Source: Enchytraeus crypticus
Lineage: Eukaryota; Annelida; Clitellata; Enchytraeida; Enchytraeidae
DNA length: 64,000 nucleotides
Assembly: GCA_905160935.1 (NCBI GenBank)
Contig: CAJHZI010000818.1
Span: forward strand, 1,044,501-1,108,500
Reading direction: 5' to 3'
The translations under genes and the position numbers were made by a program. The notes beneath the pieces were generated by a model. The model ran no database searches, had not been told where the DNA came from, and saw nothing but the letters and a program-made list of their open reading frames with translations. Every line of letters starts with the position of its first letter. Position 1 is the stretch's first letter. Positions 1 through 12,928 of this stretch are shown here, one piece after another.

Positions 1-1599
1 TTACAGCAGCTCAGAGCTGCTGGACTTCTGCCGCCAGCAGCTCCTGCAGCAACAACTGTTGAAACTAAAGCCAGCAGTGGTCCAGCAACTGCAGCTGTTA
101 GCTCTACGGTGACAACAAAAGCTACTTCTACTCTTGCCATTACTTCAGCAAAATCTGTCAGCCGCAAAAGCGCTGTCAGTGTTGAGTCCACCCCGGAACC
201 GGTCCCAGACCTTACATCATTTGATGTAGCGCTACTGCGCACCAACTACCCGGGAGTCCTTCAAGCTCTCAGAGCTGGGCAGCGCCAGTGCTCGAACTGC
301 GGTCTTCGATTTCCCTCCAGCGAAGCCTGCTCTGCCTCATATACAGCTCATCTCGACTGGCATTTCCGAAAGAACAAGCGGACGAAAGAGCTACGTCAGT
401 CGGGTGAGAATGTGCGCGGATGGCACTACGACATTGTAGATTGGATCAATTACGAGGAACCTGCAGCAGGGGTCAGTGTGGATGTACCTGCTGTGAAGAA
501 AGAGGTGGAAGAGGTCGCCGACACCGACGATGTGGTAACTGAGTTGACTACCACGACAGCTGAAGATGAGCCTGAGGTTCGTTTTCTTGCTTGTTTGTTG
601 AATTATGAACTGTGTGGTGTTATTAATATTAATTGGTTTTAGTTAAGAGCCTGGTGAGTCTTAAACAAGCATATAATTGCTTCCTGACTTTGTAATGTTA
701 TGTTATGTTATGAATATCTTTGAAAATAGATTTTTGACTGCCTTATATTATAAAGATATAAATACTTTTTTCTAGACAGGGCTTTTTCAGTAACACCAAA
801 ATTGACGTGTTTGTTATTATTCGACTAGATATTTTCTTTATTACTGAGATGTTGTTGTTTGATTGATTGATTTATAACATATCGAAACTTTTAATATATA
901 ATTTTTTCTAGATAGGGATTTTTCAGTGACACCAAAACTGACTAAAAATGTCTTTGATATGACTAGATAGTTAAAGTCCTGTTAATGATTGATTGATTTA
1001 TTAATTGATTGACTTACTAATTTATTGATTTTCTAACATATCGAAGTTTGGACACATTTTATTTCTAGATAATGATTCTTAATGACACCATAACTGACAT
1101 GTTCGCTATTATCGATGTTTCCTTGATTGCTATGCTCTTAATGATTGATTGATAGATTAATTGATAGATAAATTGATTGATGGTCTGATTGAATATTGAT
1201 TAATTGATAGATTAATTTATAGATTAGTTAATTAATTGATTAAGTGATAGATTAATTGATATATTACTTTATAGATAGATTAATTAATTGATTGATTAAT
1301 TGCTTTATTAATTGATTAATTGATAGATTAATTAATTGATAAGTGGATTAATTGATAGATAGATTAATTAATTGATTGATTGATTGCTATAGGTTGACAC
1401 ACACCCTACAGCCTGTGGTGACGAGGACGCTTGTGCTCTCTGTGGTGAGGTGTTTGAGCAGCTCTGGGACGAGGAGGCGGAGGAATGGAAGCTGAGGGGC
1501 GGGGTCAGAGACAAGGGGGCGGGGCCTCACAACACCTATCACAAAGCCTGCTTTGAGGACGTAAAGCGTCAGGACCTCGATTCAGCCTCGGGGAAATGA
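1..1599 (+). CDS. PCF11: PCF11 3' end, two last coding exons (5' part outside window)
   Basis: Subunit of cleavage factor II, which links the RNA polymerase II C-terminal domain to mRNA 3'-end cleavage and termination in the nucleus. Exon 1-576 is open in frame 1 from the window edge. It reads an Ala/Thr/Ser-rich stretch, then VPDLTSFDVALLR, then a CxxC...HLDWHF zinc knuckle (CSNCG ... HLDWHFRKN) followed by GWHYDIVDWINYEE. This matches the first zinc-binding segment of animal Pcf11. The donor is GAG|GTTCGT at 576/577. The last exon is 1393-1599 (acceptor TATAG). It carries CALCGEVFEQLWDEEAEEW and a later YHKACFED, the second zinc-binding segment, and stops at TGA 1597-1599. The protein ends soon after this segment, whereas human PCF11 continues for roughly 80 residues. 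A GTG lies in frame at 109, but the frame is open before it, so it is not a start. Family identity is from recalled human sequence; the gene call is secure. Confidence 0.9.
577..1392 (+). other. PCF11 last intron with degenerate GATT array
   Basis: AT-rich intron. Two short related segments (about 770-1000) repeat TTTCTAGATAGGG...TTTTTCAGTGACACCAAAA...GACT, a roughly 130-bp internal duplication with a third decayed copy near 1065-1110. From about 1140 to 1390 it is a degenerate array of TTGATTGAT/AATTGATAGATT units that runs up to the acceptor at 1391-1392. Confidence 0.8.
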
Positions 1600-2590
1600 A
1601 TGTCTCTACTTCTTAATTAATTATAAATGGACATTTGAGAAGAGAGATATCAGATTGTGAATATGGAGAAAAATGGAACATATTTTGCAGCAGAGCACCA
1701 CACGAGCACCCAACAGAGCAGCACAATAACACCCAGTAGAGCACCCAACAGATCACCCAGCATTACCTGCCAGGTCTCTCCTATTCTTTCTTGCTGCACG
1801 TAGATCTTCACCGGTGCTGGTTAAACTAATGTCAACGTCAGTTTGCTTACTCGAAAGCGATGTCAGTGAAGGGCGAGCCCAGGATTTGAACCCCGCACAT
1901 ACTGATCCGCGGTCGTTATCTTACTGACATCGCCCTGGATCCAGCCAGTGCAGTGTGGCTTGCAGCTGTCTCAGCAGAACCCAGTAACAACGACGAAGTT
2001 CTGAGCTGTACTTTCTGCTACTGCGTCTTCACGTAGTATTTGAGTTGGGGAAGTCAGGCAGCCACTAAACCTCTGTGGGTTGAAAGATGTCTGACCTGGA
2101 ACAAGATTATCATGCTCACTATTATCTTTGCATATTTATAGACAATGCAAGCCTCAGCTAGATGCATGTAGTAAAAATAATATAATATAATAGGATTAAT
2201 AGTGGGAAAGATTAGAAAGTTCATGTAAATATGTTTAACATTTGTTTTGCTGCCTTTATTTTAACCACTGTCAAGTACCAGTATATATAATGTTGCATTT
2301 GAATATATAAAGATTTGAAACCGACTTTATGTGAAGCATAATAGATTTAGAAATTTACAACATTTGTGCAATATTTTTGTTGTAATACATTGTGTATTCT
2401 ATATCAATGCCTTCTGTCAGCTACTACTTAGTTATGGGTAGTACATCATTTTTGAATTCATGCCTTTATTTTCAAAACAAACTGGATTAAAATTGTAGAA
2501 ATGTTAAAATGTGTAAGCATATGTCAATTACCCGTGTAAATATGTAAACCTGGGTAAATATAGGCTAATAAACTGTGTAAATAAGTCGAC
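1600..2590 (+). other. PCF11 3' UTR and poly(A) signal
   Basis: No coding potential was seen. An AATAAA at 2567-2572 is the best polyadenylation signal, followed within 30 bases by a GT-containing stretch. The UTR contains an antisense SINE at about 1813-1947. How far the transcript really extends is inferred. Confidence 0.5.
1813..1947 (-). mobile_element. tRNA-derived SINE, family A
   Basis: Read on the minus strand it has a tRNA-like head with a B-box GGTTCAAATCC-type match (GGGGTTCAAATCC), the conserved middle GGGCTCGCC..TCACTGACATCGCTTTCGAGT, and the tail AACTGACGTTGAC. The same layout recurs at least nine times in the window, which defines the family. This copy lies antisense in the PCF11 3' UTR. 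Confidence 0.75.
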
Positions 2591-2639
2591 ATGTGTTCAA
2601 GTTACTCGATTTAAATTGGGAGAAACCCAAATTTTTACA

Positions 2640-3520
2640 CTCATGTAACTGAACTGGTTTTAAATAATAACTTAAGCCTCCAATAGACTAGTGCACGGCT
2701 TTCTAATGAAGATTATGTGAAATTTATATCAACCGGTTGTCAGGTTGTGTCCTACCTCAACAGGCTAACCACACCCGAAACAGACGCTAAATCTTTAAAT
2801 GTACTAATTCAATGGATTTTGCATCTGACCTCTTAATTAAACTACACTAATCTTAAGACCCCGACCTTTTACGGATTCACTAACAGACTACAGTACTTAT
2901 ATAACTATTTTAATTTAAAATAAAACGCGAATTAAATATGGATAAATACAGTTAAAGAAAATAAAGAAATATCCGAATGTTTTATATCAACGAAAATTAA
3001 GTAAATTTAAATTAAATGTCCTTGTAATATATACGATCCCATAACGCGTAGATCTAAAATCATATAAATCAAACCAAAGAAAACACGATCCATAGCTCGA
3101 TTAATGTATCAAAACACAAATTCCACTGTGAAATTATTAACTAATAAATTCCTCAGTAACTGCGTTAGAATAACTTTAATACTACTTAGGAAACTCTTTC
3201 CTCTACTTTTGATCACACTCACCTTGGATATCAACTAATGATACTGTTCTGTGACGGTCTACACTACTTCTTTCCGTCCTTCTAATCCTTTTCAATCCAA
3301 AATATCACGTGGAATTAAATCTACTCATTCCCTCCGTGACCTTCACCTTTTCTTTTTCTAAAACAAACTATTCGTAGCTCCGCCCACTCTAGTGACGTCA
3401 AACTAAGTAAGCATAGGCTTAACTAACCTCTAAACTCCTTTGTAATAAAAAAGTAAGCTAAAATAAACTATATAACTTTCATATTATATAAATAATTTAA
3501 TTAACCTTACTATACAAAAT
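2640..3520. other. AT-rich spacer, nothing recognised
   Basis: No ORF or repeat family seen. A GC box and a perfect CRE-like octamer (CTCCGCCCAC ... TGACGTCA, about 3378-3402) stand out from the AT-rich background and could mark a promoter, but no transcript can be tied to them. Confidence 0.4.
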
Positions 3521-3521
3521 A

Positions 3522-3770
3522 TCAGGGCCTAAATCCCTGACACCGGTACACTTTATAAATTAAATTAGCTTGACAAACCATCGCTTGCCTTACCTTGTCG
3601 TGTTTTGACACTGCACTTTGGTTGGTCGGTTCGTAGGTCAACCACGGCGATGGTCGGATTTCAGGGTACAACGGTTCACCGGTATACCTGATATCTTGCA
3701 GAGAAACCCTCCGGGCTTCTGACCTTAATGTTAAACCCGCATCATCAGTCAATCTACATATAAGTTGCAT
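3522..3770 (-). CDS. Unrecognised 82-codon ORF
   Basis: The minus-strand ORF starts at ATG 3770 and reads MQLICRLTDDAGLTLRSEAR and on to QGFRP before a stop. Its composition is balanced (charged and aromatic residues mixed) and unlike the AT-rich translations around it, so it may be an exon or a relic of a transposable element. I recognise no domain. A possible donor G|GTGTCAGG lies near 3540. It could also be chance. Confidence 0.25.
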   Translation of the reverse strand: MQLICRLTDDAGLTLRSEARRVSLQDIRYTGEPLYPEIRPSPWLTYEPTNQSAVSKHDKVRQAMVCQANLIYKVYRCQGFRP

Positions 3771-3779
3771 TAAAAATAG

Positions 3780-4605
3780 TACAATACAACAACATCATTG
3801 AATACGTCGGCTAGGCTACTTATCCAGTTTAATTTTTACTTCTTTATTAGTGAAATTTTACACAATTATTTCAATGATGTAGCTGTAATAAACAGAGCAA
3901 TAACAACGATAATAATACTACTACTAATAATAATGATCAGACCTCGGTTTTTACAGCCGGGATAGAAATAATAGAAATAAACAGTAATACTATTATTGTT
4001 AATATTAAATTAATAATAATTAGAGTGCTACTGTCATCAATGATAATTGTCGGTGATGACAGTAGCACGCTTGTCTCAATTACGCTGGAAGTTAGTATCG
4101 AGCGAAATTGAGACAAATCTAAGCAGATGAGCTAAAAGAAGGACCCATACGGTTACAAGAACTTAATTTTTAAAGTTCTTGTAACTTGTTGATATGTCTG
4201 AAATTTGCGAAGTGGCAACACTAAATTATGAATAAAAAATGGCGACGCACATGAAATGACATGTAAACAAAAACAAATTTTTACCGAATATTTTTATTTA
4301 ACTACATTTTGTTTGACGTGAATAACATCTAAAGTTTATAATACGCAGCACGAATAATTATAAAGATATTTTAGGAACAGAAATCTCTGGATTTATAGTA
4401 CTACATTCGGTGAGTAATTATGATGTAATGTATCTGCCCTTTATTAAGTATTTTAAATTACAATGCCGTGTGACGTAATCCGTGTAATGTTATGCATGAA
4501 AAGCGCCCAGTTAAGGGTTAAATAAATGTAATTGTATTATGCTAAATTTATTTATCAAATCGTAATTGCGTGACGAAAAATTGTAAAGTCTCAAGAACAA
4601 ATGAC

Positions 4606-4676
<71 letters not shown>

Positions 4677-5600
4677 CTATATATATATATATAGTCATTT
4701 TAGAGCTCTTATGCTAACTCCACTGTTCAGGCTTTTAGGGTTAGGGTAGTATTATGTGTATATTACCCTTGCTCTAACCCTACTATTGTTATTCTACACT
4801 TACTGTGAAAATTGGTGAATATCTTACAACGTGGTCCAGACTGGCTTTATTTAATAGCCCAGTCATTGAATATTGGTATAAGCTCTGGAATTTTATTCCT
4901 ACTTACTTGTGACTAACAGCATGTTAGTATAGTCGAAGTTCTTTAATATTTCATTTTCAATAGAACAATTCATTTTACTTTACATGTTGTAATCATCAAT
5001 ACCTAAATAGTTATGGTCTTTAAGTTTATTTCTAAATATTTTATAAATAAAAATTAACTGAACCTAACATATAGCTTAAATAAAATGAATCGCTCCAAAA
5101 CTCAGTCTAGTCTTAAGTTTTGAAGTGCTTAACTCTAATTAATCGAAGACTAAACATCTAATAAAAGTTTCTTAGCTCTGTAATACAGTGTATTGACTCC
5201 AATAATTAAACAAAAATACACTGGTTCATTGTATTAAACATTTTTTGTACTTAATTTTTATTTATAATATTTTATTTGAGAAAGTTTTGTATAGTTATTA
5301 TCGGAATCCAATGCCATCGATTGATCAAATCGGTTGAATTTTATTACTGGATGTTTACAATATTGACTGTACACTGTACATGAGTGGCAAAGTAATTGTT
5401 TTGGCACTATTGTTGGTATTCTTCTCAAAATTCATTAAAATTTAATTAATTCATTAATAATTATTAGTTAATTAATTTTATTTAATTTATTCTGTATGCT
5501 TGTTATAAATTTATTCTAAATTTCTTTCTGAGCCAATAGCACAAATAGTTATGTTTTAATTATGGATTTGAAGATGCGGAGTCCGAATCCTGGCCTACCC
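3780..5600. other. AT-rich spacer with hairpin and (TA)n
   Basis: Contains a pair of inverted GTGCTACTGTCATC segments (about 4026-4070) that match the tail of LINE family C described below. A (TA)n microsatellite occupies about 4609-4695. No gene seen. Confidence 0.5.
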
Positions 5601-5619
5601 ATCGCTAGTGTCCTTTCAA

Positions 5620-5800
5620 GAAACTGAAATTAAGAGATGAAATTGAAATTAAGCTCTTACATGAAACTGAAATTAAAAAATGAAACTGAAATAAAGAAAT
5701 GAAACTGACATTAGGTAATTAAACTGACAATAATTAAAAGATGAAACTGACATTAAGAAATGAAACTGACATTAATTAAGAGATGAAACTGACGAAGGTG
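5620..5800. repeat. Minisatellite, about 19-bp GATGAAACTGACATTAA unit
   Basis: About nine degenerate copies of GAAACTGAAATTAAGAGAT-like units in a row, with A/C variation at one site (GAAATT versus GACATT). Confidence 0.7.
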
Positions 5801-5859
5801 TCTTTTAATATTTTCTTTGTTTACTCATTCTTTGTGGTTGAGCAAGTAGGACCATTGAT

Positions 5860-7270
5860 ATGTACTTCACTACAAGTGCAGATGGAATAATTTTTCCAAA
5901 TGGCAAAAATCAAAACAAAAAGGTCAATTTGACTGCTATATCAGCTATTATTAAATCAAGCAATGATGCTAAGGCTAGTCCAATAAACCAAATTGGACAT
6001 AAAAGTCATTATGTTAAGCAACGCTACAGCTGACAGTCGTTTGTTGATAAACAATGCACTGAATATAATGATAAATACTGGAAAATTTTAAAAGTTCCTT
6101 AAATTGACATTTATATTGGTATTTGCCCCATAGAAGCTGATGATTATATATGGCTGCAAAGCATTTTACCATTTCCTATCTTCTAATAAGAAAAAACACA
6201 TTGAAAACGAATATTTTGTACTTTAAGATCAACCTGCTAGGATTGACAATACAAAAACAGCATTTGTATGTCAACAAACTGCATCTGGCCTTCACCTTCT
6301 AGTGCCTCTTTTCTTATTTCCTATTGGCTATATCATTCAACCTTGACAATGAATCGTCACACTTTTATGAGGAATAGCATTCTTGAAATAATGTTGATTA
6401 ATTTTTCAAATCTGGGTTTGATCCAGTCACGTCAGTTTATTATATAGATATGTTGAATCTGCTACCATATCTCCAAATAGCTAACTTATTTTTTCTTCTT
6501 CATTGCATCACAAAGAGATAAAAGAAATAAGGATAAAAGCCAACAATCTCTATGATATACTATCACAATATTAAATTCATGGTTATTTGGAATTTGTTAC
6601 ATGGACACACTCAGTTAATTGCTCAGATATACCTCTCTTTTATTCCATCTAGCATATAATTGACTATGCTATTGTTAATGTGGCCTTTTTCATAGAATGG
6701 CGCTTGTATAAATCTACTTATTTTTATAATTATTATTGATAAAAAGAATTTGATATTGTACCTATCTGAATGCTAAAACATTTCAATATATCCAAGACTT
6801 ATCTACCGGTTGAGAGAGAGTCACAACAATTTGGAGGTCAATTGATTCTATTTGTATGTAGTGTGTCTGTGGTCTGTATATATTGTGTGTTTTGTTTTTA
6901 GTGCACAATTCATTTGTAATGCATGATTTGTATGTATTATGTGATTCGTTTGCAGGATTATGTGATTATCCCATGAGTTGCCCCAAATAATTTATTATAT
7001 AGTCAAATGTTAGGGTGAATTCTTTGTGTGGTTACATGATTATAACACTCCTGTTAGATCTGGAAGTTTGAGAATTAAACTTACTGATAACTGCTTGTGT
7101 TGGTAAGAGGTGACTGCCACTGATATAACAGTTAGTAGTCATGTAGTAATGATATGTGTGTTTTACACTCATTGGTCGCTCATATTTCAAACTTGTAGAG
7201 GCTGCTGTATATTTGTTTGCAGTCTTTTGACGCTAAGCTACTCGACCAGTCTTTTTGTCTACTTAGGGCC
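5860..7270. other. AT-rich spacer with decayed coding-like stretch
   Basis: The plus strand around 5860-6240 reads short protein-like pieces (DGIIFPNGKNQNKKVNLTAI and later EYNDKYWKILKVP) broken by stops. I cannot assign a family. The rest has no recognisable feature. Confidence 0.3.
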
Positions 7271-7431
7271 TATAGTATCATAGTACATAAAATGTTAATA
7301 AATATATTGATTGAATGATTGATTGAGGATCATACATTGGGTGAATGATATGCTTTATAATATGATTCAGTAATGTTTTGGATAAACTTAGAATGTTAAG
7401 TATGAGTACATTATCATATGTTTGATGAATT

Positions 7432-7792
7432 TTTGTAGGTGCAACAAAGCAAAAACTGAGAAAGGCAACAAAATTCACCTTAGAAGCCATAGTATTGCCT
7501 AACTACAGGCTACATTAAGGTGTGGATAAGCTTTTTGTGAAGATATTAACTGGCTCATTCCCAAGAGCTCCTAGTGGGGCCTCAAGCAGAAATTGAGTAA
7601 AAAAGTTGGTAAAGCTAATGTTAACGTCAGTATTCTCACTCGAAAGCGATATCAGTGTCTGGCGAGCCTAGGATTTGAACATCGCACATACTGATCTCTG
7701 TAGTAATTTACATTAGACCTGCCACTTGGCAGAACACTTCAGAGAAAGAGAAAGGGAGAGAAAGAGAGAGAGAGAGAGAGAAAGAAAAAGTA
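7432..7792 (+). mobile_element. Non-autonomous retroposon family D, split by a SINE, with (GA)n tail
   Basis: Matches the family-D consensus seen at 17775, 19755, 28425 and 54240: AAGCAAAAACTGAGRAAGGCAAC, CCTYAGAAGCCATA, GGCTACATAAGGT, then ACCTGCCACTTGGCAG and (AG)n. A family-A SINE sits between the body and the 3' hairpin at about 7606-7702. Confidence 0.65.
7606..7702 (-). mobile_element. tRNA-derived SINE, family A, nested
   Basis: Reversed order of tail (GTTAACGTCAG), middle (CTCGAAAGCGATATCAGTG) and B-box region (GGATTTGAAC on plus). It is inserted in the family-D element, so the SINE insertion is the younger event. Confidence 0.7.
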
Positions 7793-8187
7793 GAGACTTC
7801 AAGTGAACAGTCAAACAGGTGATGGGGGGGGGGGTCCTAATAAACAGACCAATGCAGATATTTCATTTCGTGGTAGATTTGGAGTCATCCGGATGAGATT
7901 TGTTTATTAGACCTGAGGATTTCTGTAAATTAAGATTTTCTATGTCTCTTTAAGTCTATTTTTTATGTTTATCTTTTTTATGTCTATGTGTGTGCATATT
8001 TCAGTGTATTTATGAAATAAAACATAGTTCTCTCTCTCTTTTTGGAATTTTTTTGTCGTAGCCTTTGAAAAGTTGTGGTACTTTTGATTATTAATATTGG
8101 CCATATTGATTGACTGATTTAGTGGTTGACTTCTGGACAAATTGCTATAATGAATGTACATTGACACTGGGTCCATATATGGGGACA

Positions 8188-8330
8188 CGTGAGAGAGAGA
8201 GAAAGAGAGGGAGAGAGAGAGAGGAGGGAGGGAGGGAGAGAGAGAGAAATGAAGGGAGGTAGAGAGAGAGAGAGAGAGAGAGAAAGTGAGTTAGTGAGTG
8301 AGAGTGAGTGAGTGAGAGGGTGAGTGATAA
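8188..8330. repeat. (GA)n / (GAGT)n microsatellite
   Basis: Purine-only GAGAGA tract with GGGA interruptions that grades into GAGTGAGTGAGT at the right end. Confidence 0.9.
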
Positions 8331-8861
8331 TTTATATATGTTGTAAAGACTTTATTGAAAGTGATCAGCACATTTGTAAGACTCCTCGTATGCCATCAGC
8401 CTTGAACTGTAAAGCAGACTAAATTCCATTACTCTGTAATCTAGCGGTACGTCATAATGTGCAATACAAGTGAACAATGAGTGCCAGCCACTTTCGGTTT
8501 AACTGGATAGGTCTGAAATATTTGTAAATCAGTAAATATCTTTCATGTATAAATCTGAAATTTACGAATTTGATTGTCTGTTACACCTAAATCATGACTC
8601 GTATCAAGCTGTATCTGCTATTGCTATCTGCATTAGTCGCCCCTATGGGCAGCTACAGTTGTTGTTTTAGACTATCGCGACGAATAGGAAGTTAGGAATA
8701 GCGTGTGTAATTTTGATAGGCCCACATTTGGAGGGGAGGGGCAGGGGATTCGGGGCCTCCACAAAAAAGGGGGACGCGCACAAGATTGAACTTCTTTATT
8801 AAGTAATTTTGGGCCCGGACCCCCTAGAAGCTAAATGCGGTATGAATTTTAACCAGTCAGT

Positions 8862-8950
8862 GAAACGCATGTCCCTGACATCATGACGTCCCTGACATCA
8901 TCACTGGATGAGGAAACGGACGTTAAACCTTTATTATTATTATTACTATT
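8862..8950 (+). mobile_element. 5'-truncated LINE family A tail
   Basis: Carries the tail GACATCAT..TGGATGAGGAAACGGACG followed by TTAAACC and (TTA)n. The same tail ends the L2/CR1-like LINE fragment at 32430-33240, so this is read as a short 3' stub of that family. Confidence 0.6.
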
Positions 8951-9920
8951 ATGTCGTAGACAATGTTCGTTGAATTACCTGACCGCAGCTGACGTTGTGA
9001 TAGACGACCTCGGGATCAGTTCTGCAATTAGTGCGGCTCGAGAGTCGCACGCGACGTCGTAATGAACATCGTGCGGGTTGTTGGCTGATTGTAGTAATGA
9101 ACGCCTGATATTTGCTTGCTTGTCGCTGATTGGTCGAGGCACTCTCGTCTGATGAACGTTCTACTCAAGCATGCATTGCTCTCAGTCCACCCCAAACAGT
9201 TCCCATCAGTGGCCGGGGGCTTCAGGATTGACTGGCGCTACCTTCTAAATACTGTGGAGGGAGTCGAGATTCTATAGAGTTTAGGCTGCTTTTAACGCCT
9301 GTTTCCCTAGCGCAGGGATACTCACAGAGACAGTCCAGCTTGGATTTGAACCGGTGCTCTCCTGGACTCTGGTCATCTCTCCTGGTTATCGACAACTGAG
9401 AAATTAAGTTTAAATATGGTGAAGCTTATTTATTGGTAGTTGTTCATAGATTCAAATGACCCAGTATAGTCCAGTTAACTTAACTATACTGGTTCAGGAA
9501 GTCGTAAAGACTTGTAAAACCACTCTAGTCGTAATTTCATACCTCAATACATAGAGATTGTAAAAGAAAAAAGTTTAACTTTTCTAGTTTAACGCCCGGT
9601 CTCGTCGCTCTCATTATTGGCTTATTTTATCGATGGATCCTGTTACGAATAGCGGACGCGTTGATCTACGGTTGATCATTTTAACTATTTGCTGGTTTCT
9701 CAATCAGCTATCTGAACAATATTTTTCTTATTTATTAGCATCCTGCTTCAATTTCTTCTTATAGTGTCTATAAAACTTTTATCAAACCATGTTTTTGGTT
9801 TCAGCTGTTCCTTCTTATGTTAATTAATTTCTAATTCAAGATATATATAATTGTAATTTGAAGTAAAAATGATCGAACATAAAAAATTGATTAATTTGTT
9901 ATATTTATTACTAACGATTT
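8951..9920. other. Spacer with a GC-richer block
   Basis: About 8980-9240 is clearly more GC-rich than its surroundings (GCGGCTCGAGAGTCGCACGC). No ORF or known repeat seen in it. The rest is AT-rich with no feature I can name. Confidence 0.35.
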
Positions 9921-9937
9921 TTTGTGCAGTATATATA

Positions 9938-10065
<128 letters not shown>

Positions 10066-10318
10066 TTATTATATATTTATATACTCTGTGTAATATTATT
10101 ATATGTAGTTACGTGTAGCGTTTACATTTAGTCTGGCCAATATCCCGGAGTTATTGCCAAGTCATGTATTTTTTTTGTACTTGCAAGCTGGTACTACCTT
10201 GCTCTATATTTAATTAATTACACACACACACACACATACACATATACACACACCCATACACACGCATATTTGTTGTATAGAAATATATATATATAATATA
10301 CATGTATATATATTTCTC

Positions 10319-10371
<53 letters not shown>

Positions 10372-10385
10372 TAATATTAAATATA

Positions 10386-10442
<57 letters not shown>

Positions 10443-10444
<2 letters not shown>

Positions 10445-10530
10445 TGTATGACATCTCTGACAGCATCCTTGTATAAGGAAACGGACGTTAAATCTTTATC
10501 ATTATTATTATTATTATTATTATTTTATAA
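10443..10530 (+). mobile_element. LINE family A tail after (TA)n
   Basis: GACATCTCTGACAGCATCC, then AAGGAAACGGACGTTAAATC, then (ATT)n. It directly abuts the TA array on its left. Confidence 0.55.
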
Positions 10531-11251
10531 ATGGAATTATATGATAACATTTCTGTCACAATATTATACAATAATTTTTGAAGGCCACCAATTTTGCTTT
10601 TTTCCATTGTTTTGATCTCTATATTTTGTTTATAGCACAATGTTCTTGTAGTATTTTTGATGATTTTTTAAAATTACAATAAAAAATTTTGACTCTATAT
10701 AAAATTAAATTTAGTTAAGGTTCTATATAAAATTAAGTTAAATTTTGTATAATTAAATCATATGTTGCTCATAATTTATTTGTAAAAAAATTTCTATGTA
10801 TGTAATAGGTAGAAAGTATTTTTGGGTTGAAGTGGGGTTCGAATTCACCTACTACCCTTTGTTATTTCCTTTATATATAGGAAATTGACCACCATTTGGT
10901 TGTCATTTTGTTTTGTTCCAGAAATAATTAACTAAGTAATTAGTAGTTGAATAGGTTATTGATTTAATTTAATTAATCTTTATTTCTAATCAGTAATTGT
11001 TTATTAAAATTGAACTTTTTCTGTTCGTTTTTATGTAGTTTAATATGTGAATGGAATCACTGAGACTCATTGCCGACGAAACCGACCGAAGATCAAATAA
11101 TTATTATGAGATGTAATTGCGTTCATAAGTTCTATTGCTGGTTTGGTGTTTGTTTTCCTGTTCTCAAATGCTGTCAGAGAAGTCCCGGCAACATAATGGT
11201 ATCACTGGGTAGACATTCGTGAATCTGTAACTTTTTTTTACAGTGGAACCA

Positions 11252-11486
11252 AAATATATTAGTTAGCATAAATAATAGTAAATATATTAGTTAGCATAAA
11301 TAATAGTAAATATATTAGTTAGCATAAATAATAGTAAATATATTAGTTAGCATAAATAATAGTAAATATATTAGTTAGCATAAATAATAGTAAATATATT
11401 AGTTAGCATAAATAATAGTAAATATATTAGTTAGCATAAATAATAGTAAATATATTAGTTAGCATAAATAATAGTAAATATATTTG
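11252..11486. repeat. 28-bp tandem repeat, 8 near-identical copies
   Basis: The unit contains TATTAGTTAGCATAAATAAT. The eight copies look identical by eye, pointing to a very recent expansion. Confidence 0.95.
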
Positions 11487-11650
11487 GTATATTAGTATAA
11501 TAGTGTTTACTAGTGATGAATGATCGTAAATGATTGTTTCCATTAGGATTGGATTTTATATGACAAATCGTCGATAAATCCGGTTTCAAGAGCTATATTG
11601 ACCTCTATAGCATTATTATTTATGTATGTGAATGATCAATAGTGATGTCT

Positions 11651-11851
11651 GGCTGGTAAAGCCGTAAAGCCGATGTTAACGTCAGTTTCCTCACTCGAAA
11701 ACGATGTCAGTGACGGGCGAGCACAGGATTTGAATCTCCGCACCTAATGATCCGTGGTCGAATATGTTACCGACGAGCCCAGGATTTGAACCCTGCACCT
11801 ACTGATCCGCGGTCGAATATCTTACCGACATCGCCACTGGCTTCAGCCGGT
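11651..11851 (-). mobile_element. tRNA-derived SINE, family A, with duplicated head
   Basis: Full family-A copy on the minus strand. The tRNA-like head segment (AGGATTTGAA ... GATCCG.GGTCGAATAT.TTACCGAC on plus) is present twice in tandem, a roughly 57-bp duplication. Confidence 0.75.
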
Positions 11852-12748
11852 TGGATTTATATTTTGCGATGAAAGATTTGCGATGTATAAGTTTCAAATT
11901 TCCGTGATTGATGAACAGTCACGATTCACTTTTTGTCTTAAATTAAACATTTGCGATAGAAACGTCAAATAAATTGGTCCTTCTTCAAATTTTTATGAGA
12001 GAATATTTAACAAAATACTACAGCATTATTTCTTTGTGATTTGCTTGAAAAGCTTATACTTGAATGCCGATGTTGTTTGAAAGCTAAAATTTATGCAATG
12101 TATTTTGTAAAATTCACCTGTATCTTGTAGGATATATGTCTTTTATCACATAAGCTTAACATTAGCTACTTTATAATTAACTACTTTAACAAGCAACAAG
12201 GACGTATTCTATCTGATTGCAATTCGATTTTATTGCAAAACTGAAAAAAGTCTAACGTAATTTAAAGTAAACACTGAGTAATATGGTGTATAGTAGAGCC
12301 GGTAATCTATACGATGTATGGTACGACTTGTCGATCACTTCACTGACCAATAGAATCGCGTTCTTGTTCCGCTTCTTTTAGCTGCAGACATTATTAACAA
12401 AATTGTAAACTCTGTCAAATGTTAGCTGAATCAAGACGTGCCTAACTTATTTAGAGCTGTATGGTCTTATGTAGGATGCTTAATGAGTGGAATTTTGTAT
12501 TGTTCGATGAGTCTGTTAGTTACAAGATAGAATTTGTGATTTACTAATTTCATTTTGTAACTTCAAATTCAAAATCTTTTCTCCTGTGGAATTTTATGGA
12601 TAGGCATAAGTAGTGTTAATACACAGTGTAATTTAGAATTTTAGTCAATACATTTTCTGGGAACTTATATTTCGAAGTTTCGAACCCTCATAAAATATAG
12701 TTACAGCGTTAATATAACAATTCTGTTTAACTGTGAGGATATTCGCGG

Positions 12749-12860
<112 letters not shown>

Positions 12861-12894
12861 GAAGTATCTATATATATATTTATATATATGTGTA

Positions 12895-12928
12895 TCTAAG
12901 TTCTTGCCGTCGACGGCAAGAACTTAGA
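12895..12928. repeat. 34-bp perfect palindrome
   Basis: Perfect inverted repeat centred on GTCGAC (arm CTAAGTTCTTGCCGTC). It contains no loop, so it would form a cruciform rather than an RNA hairpin with a loop. Confidence 0.9.

Noticed and set aside
4735-4790. TTAGGGTTAGGG words like telomere repeat, also near 31105
   Set aside because: Only two or three units, in inverted or degenerate form; no array.
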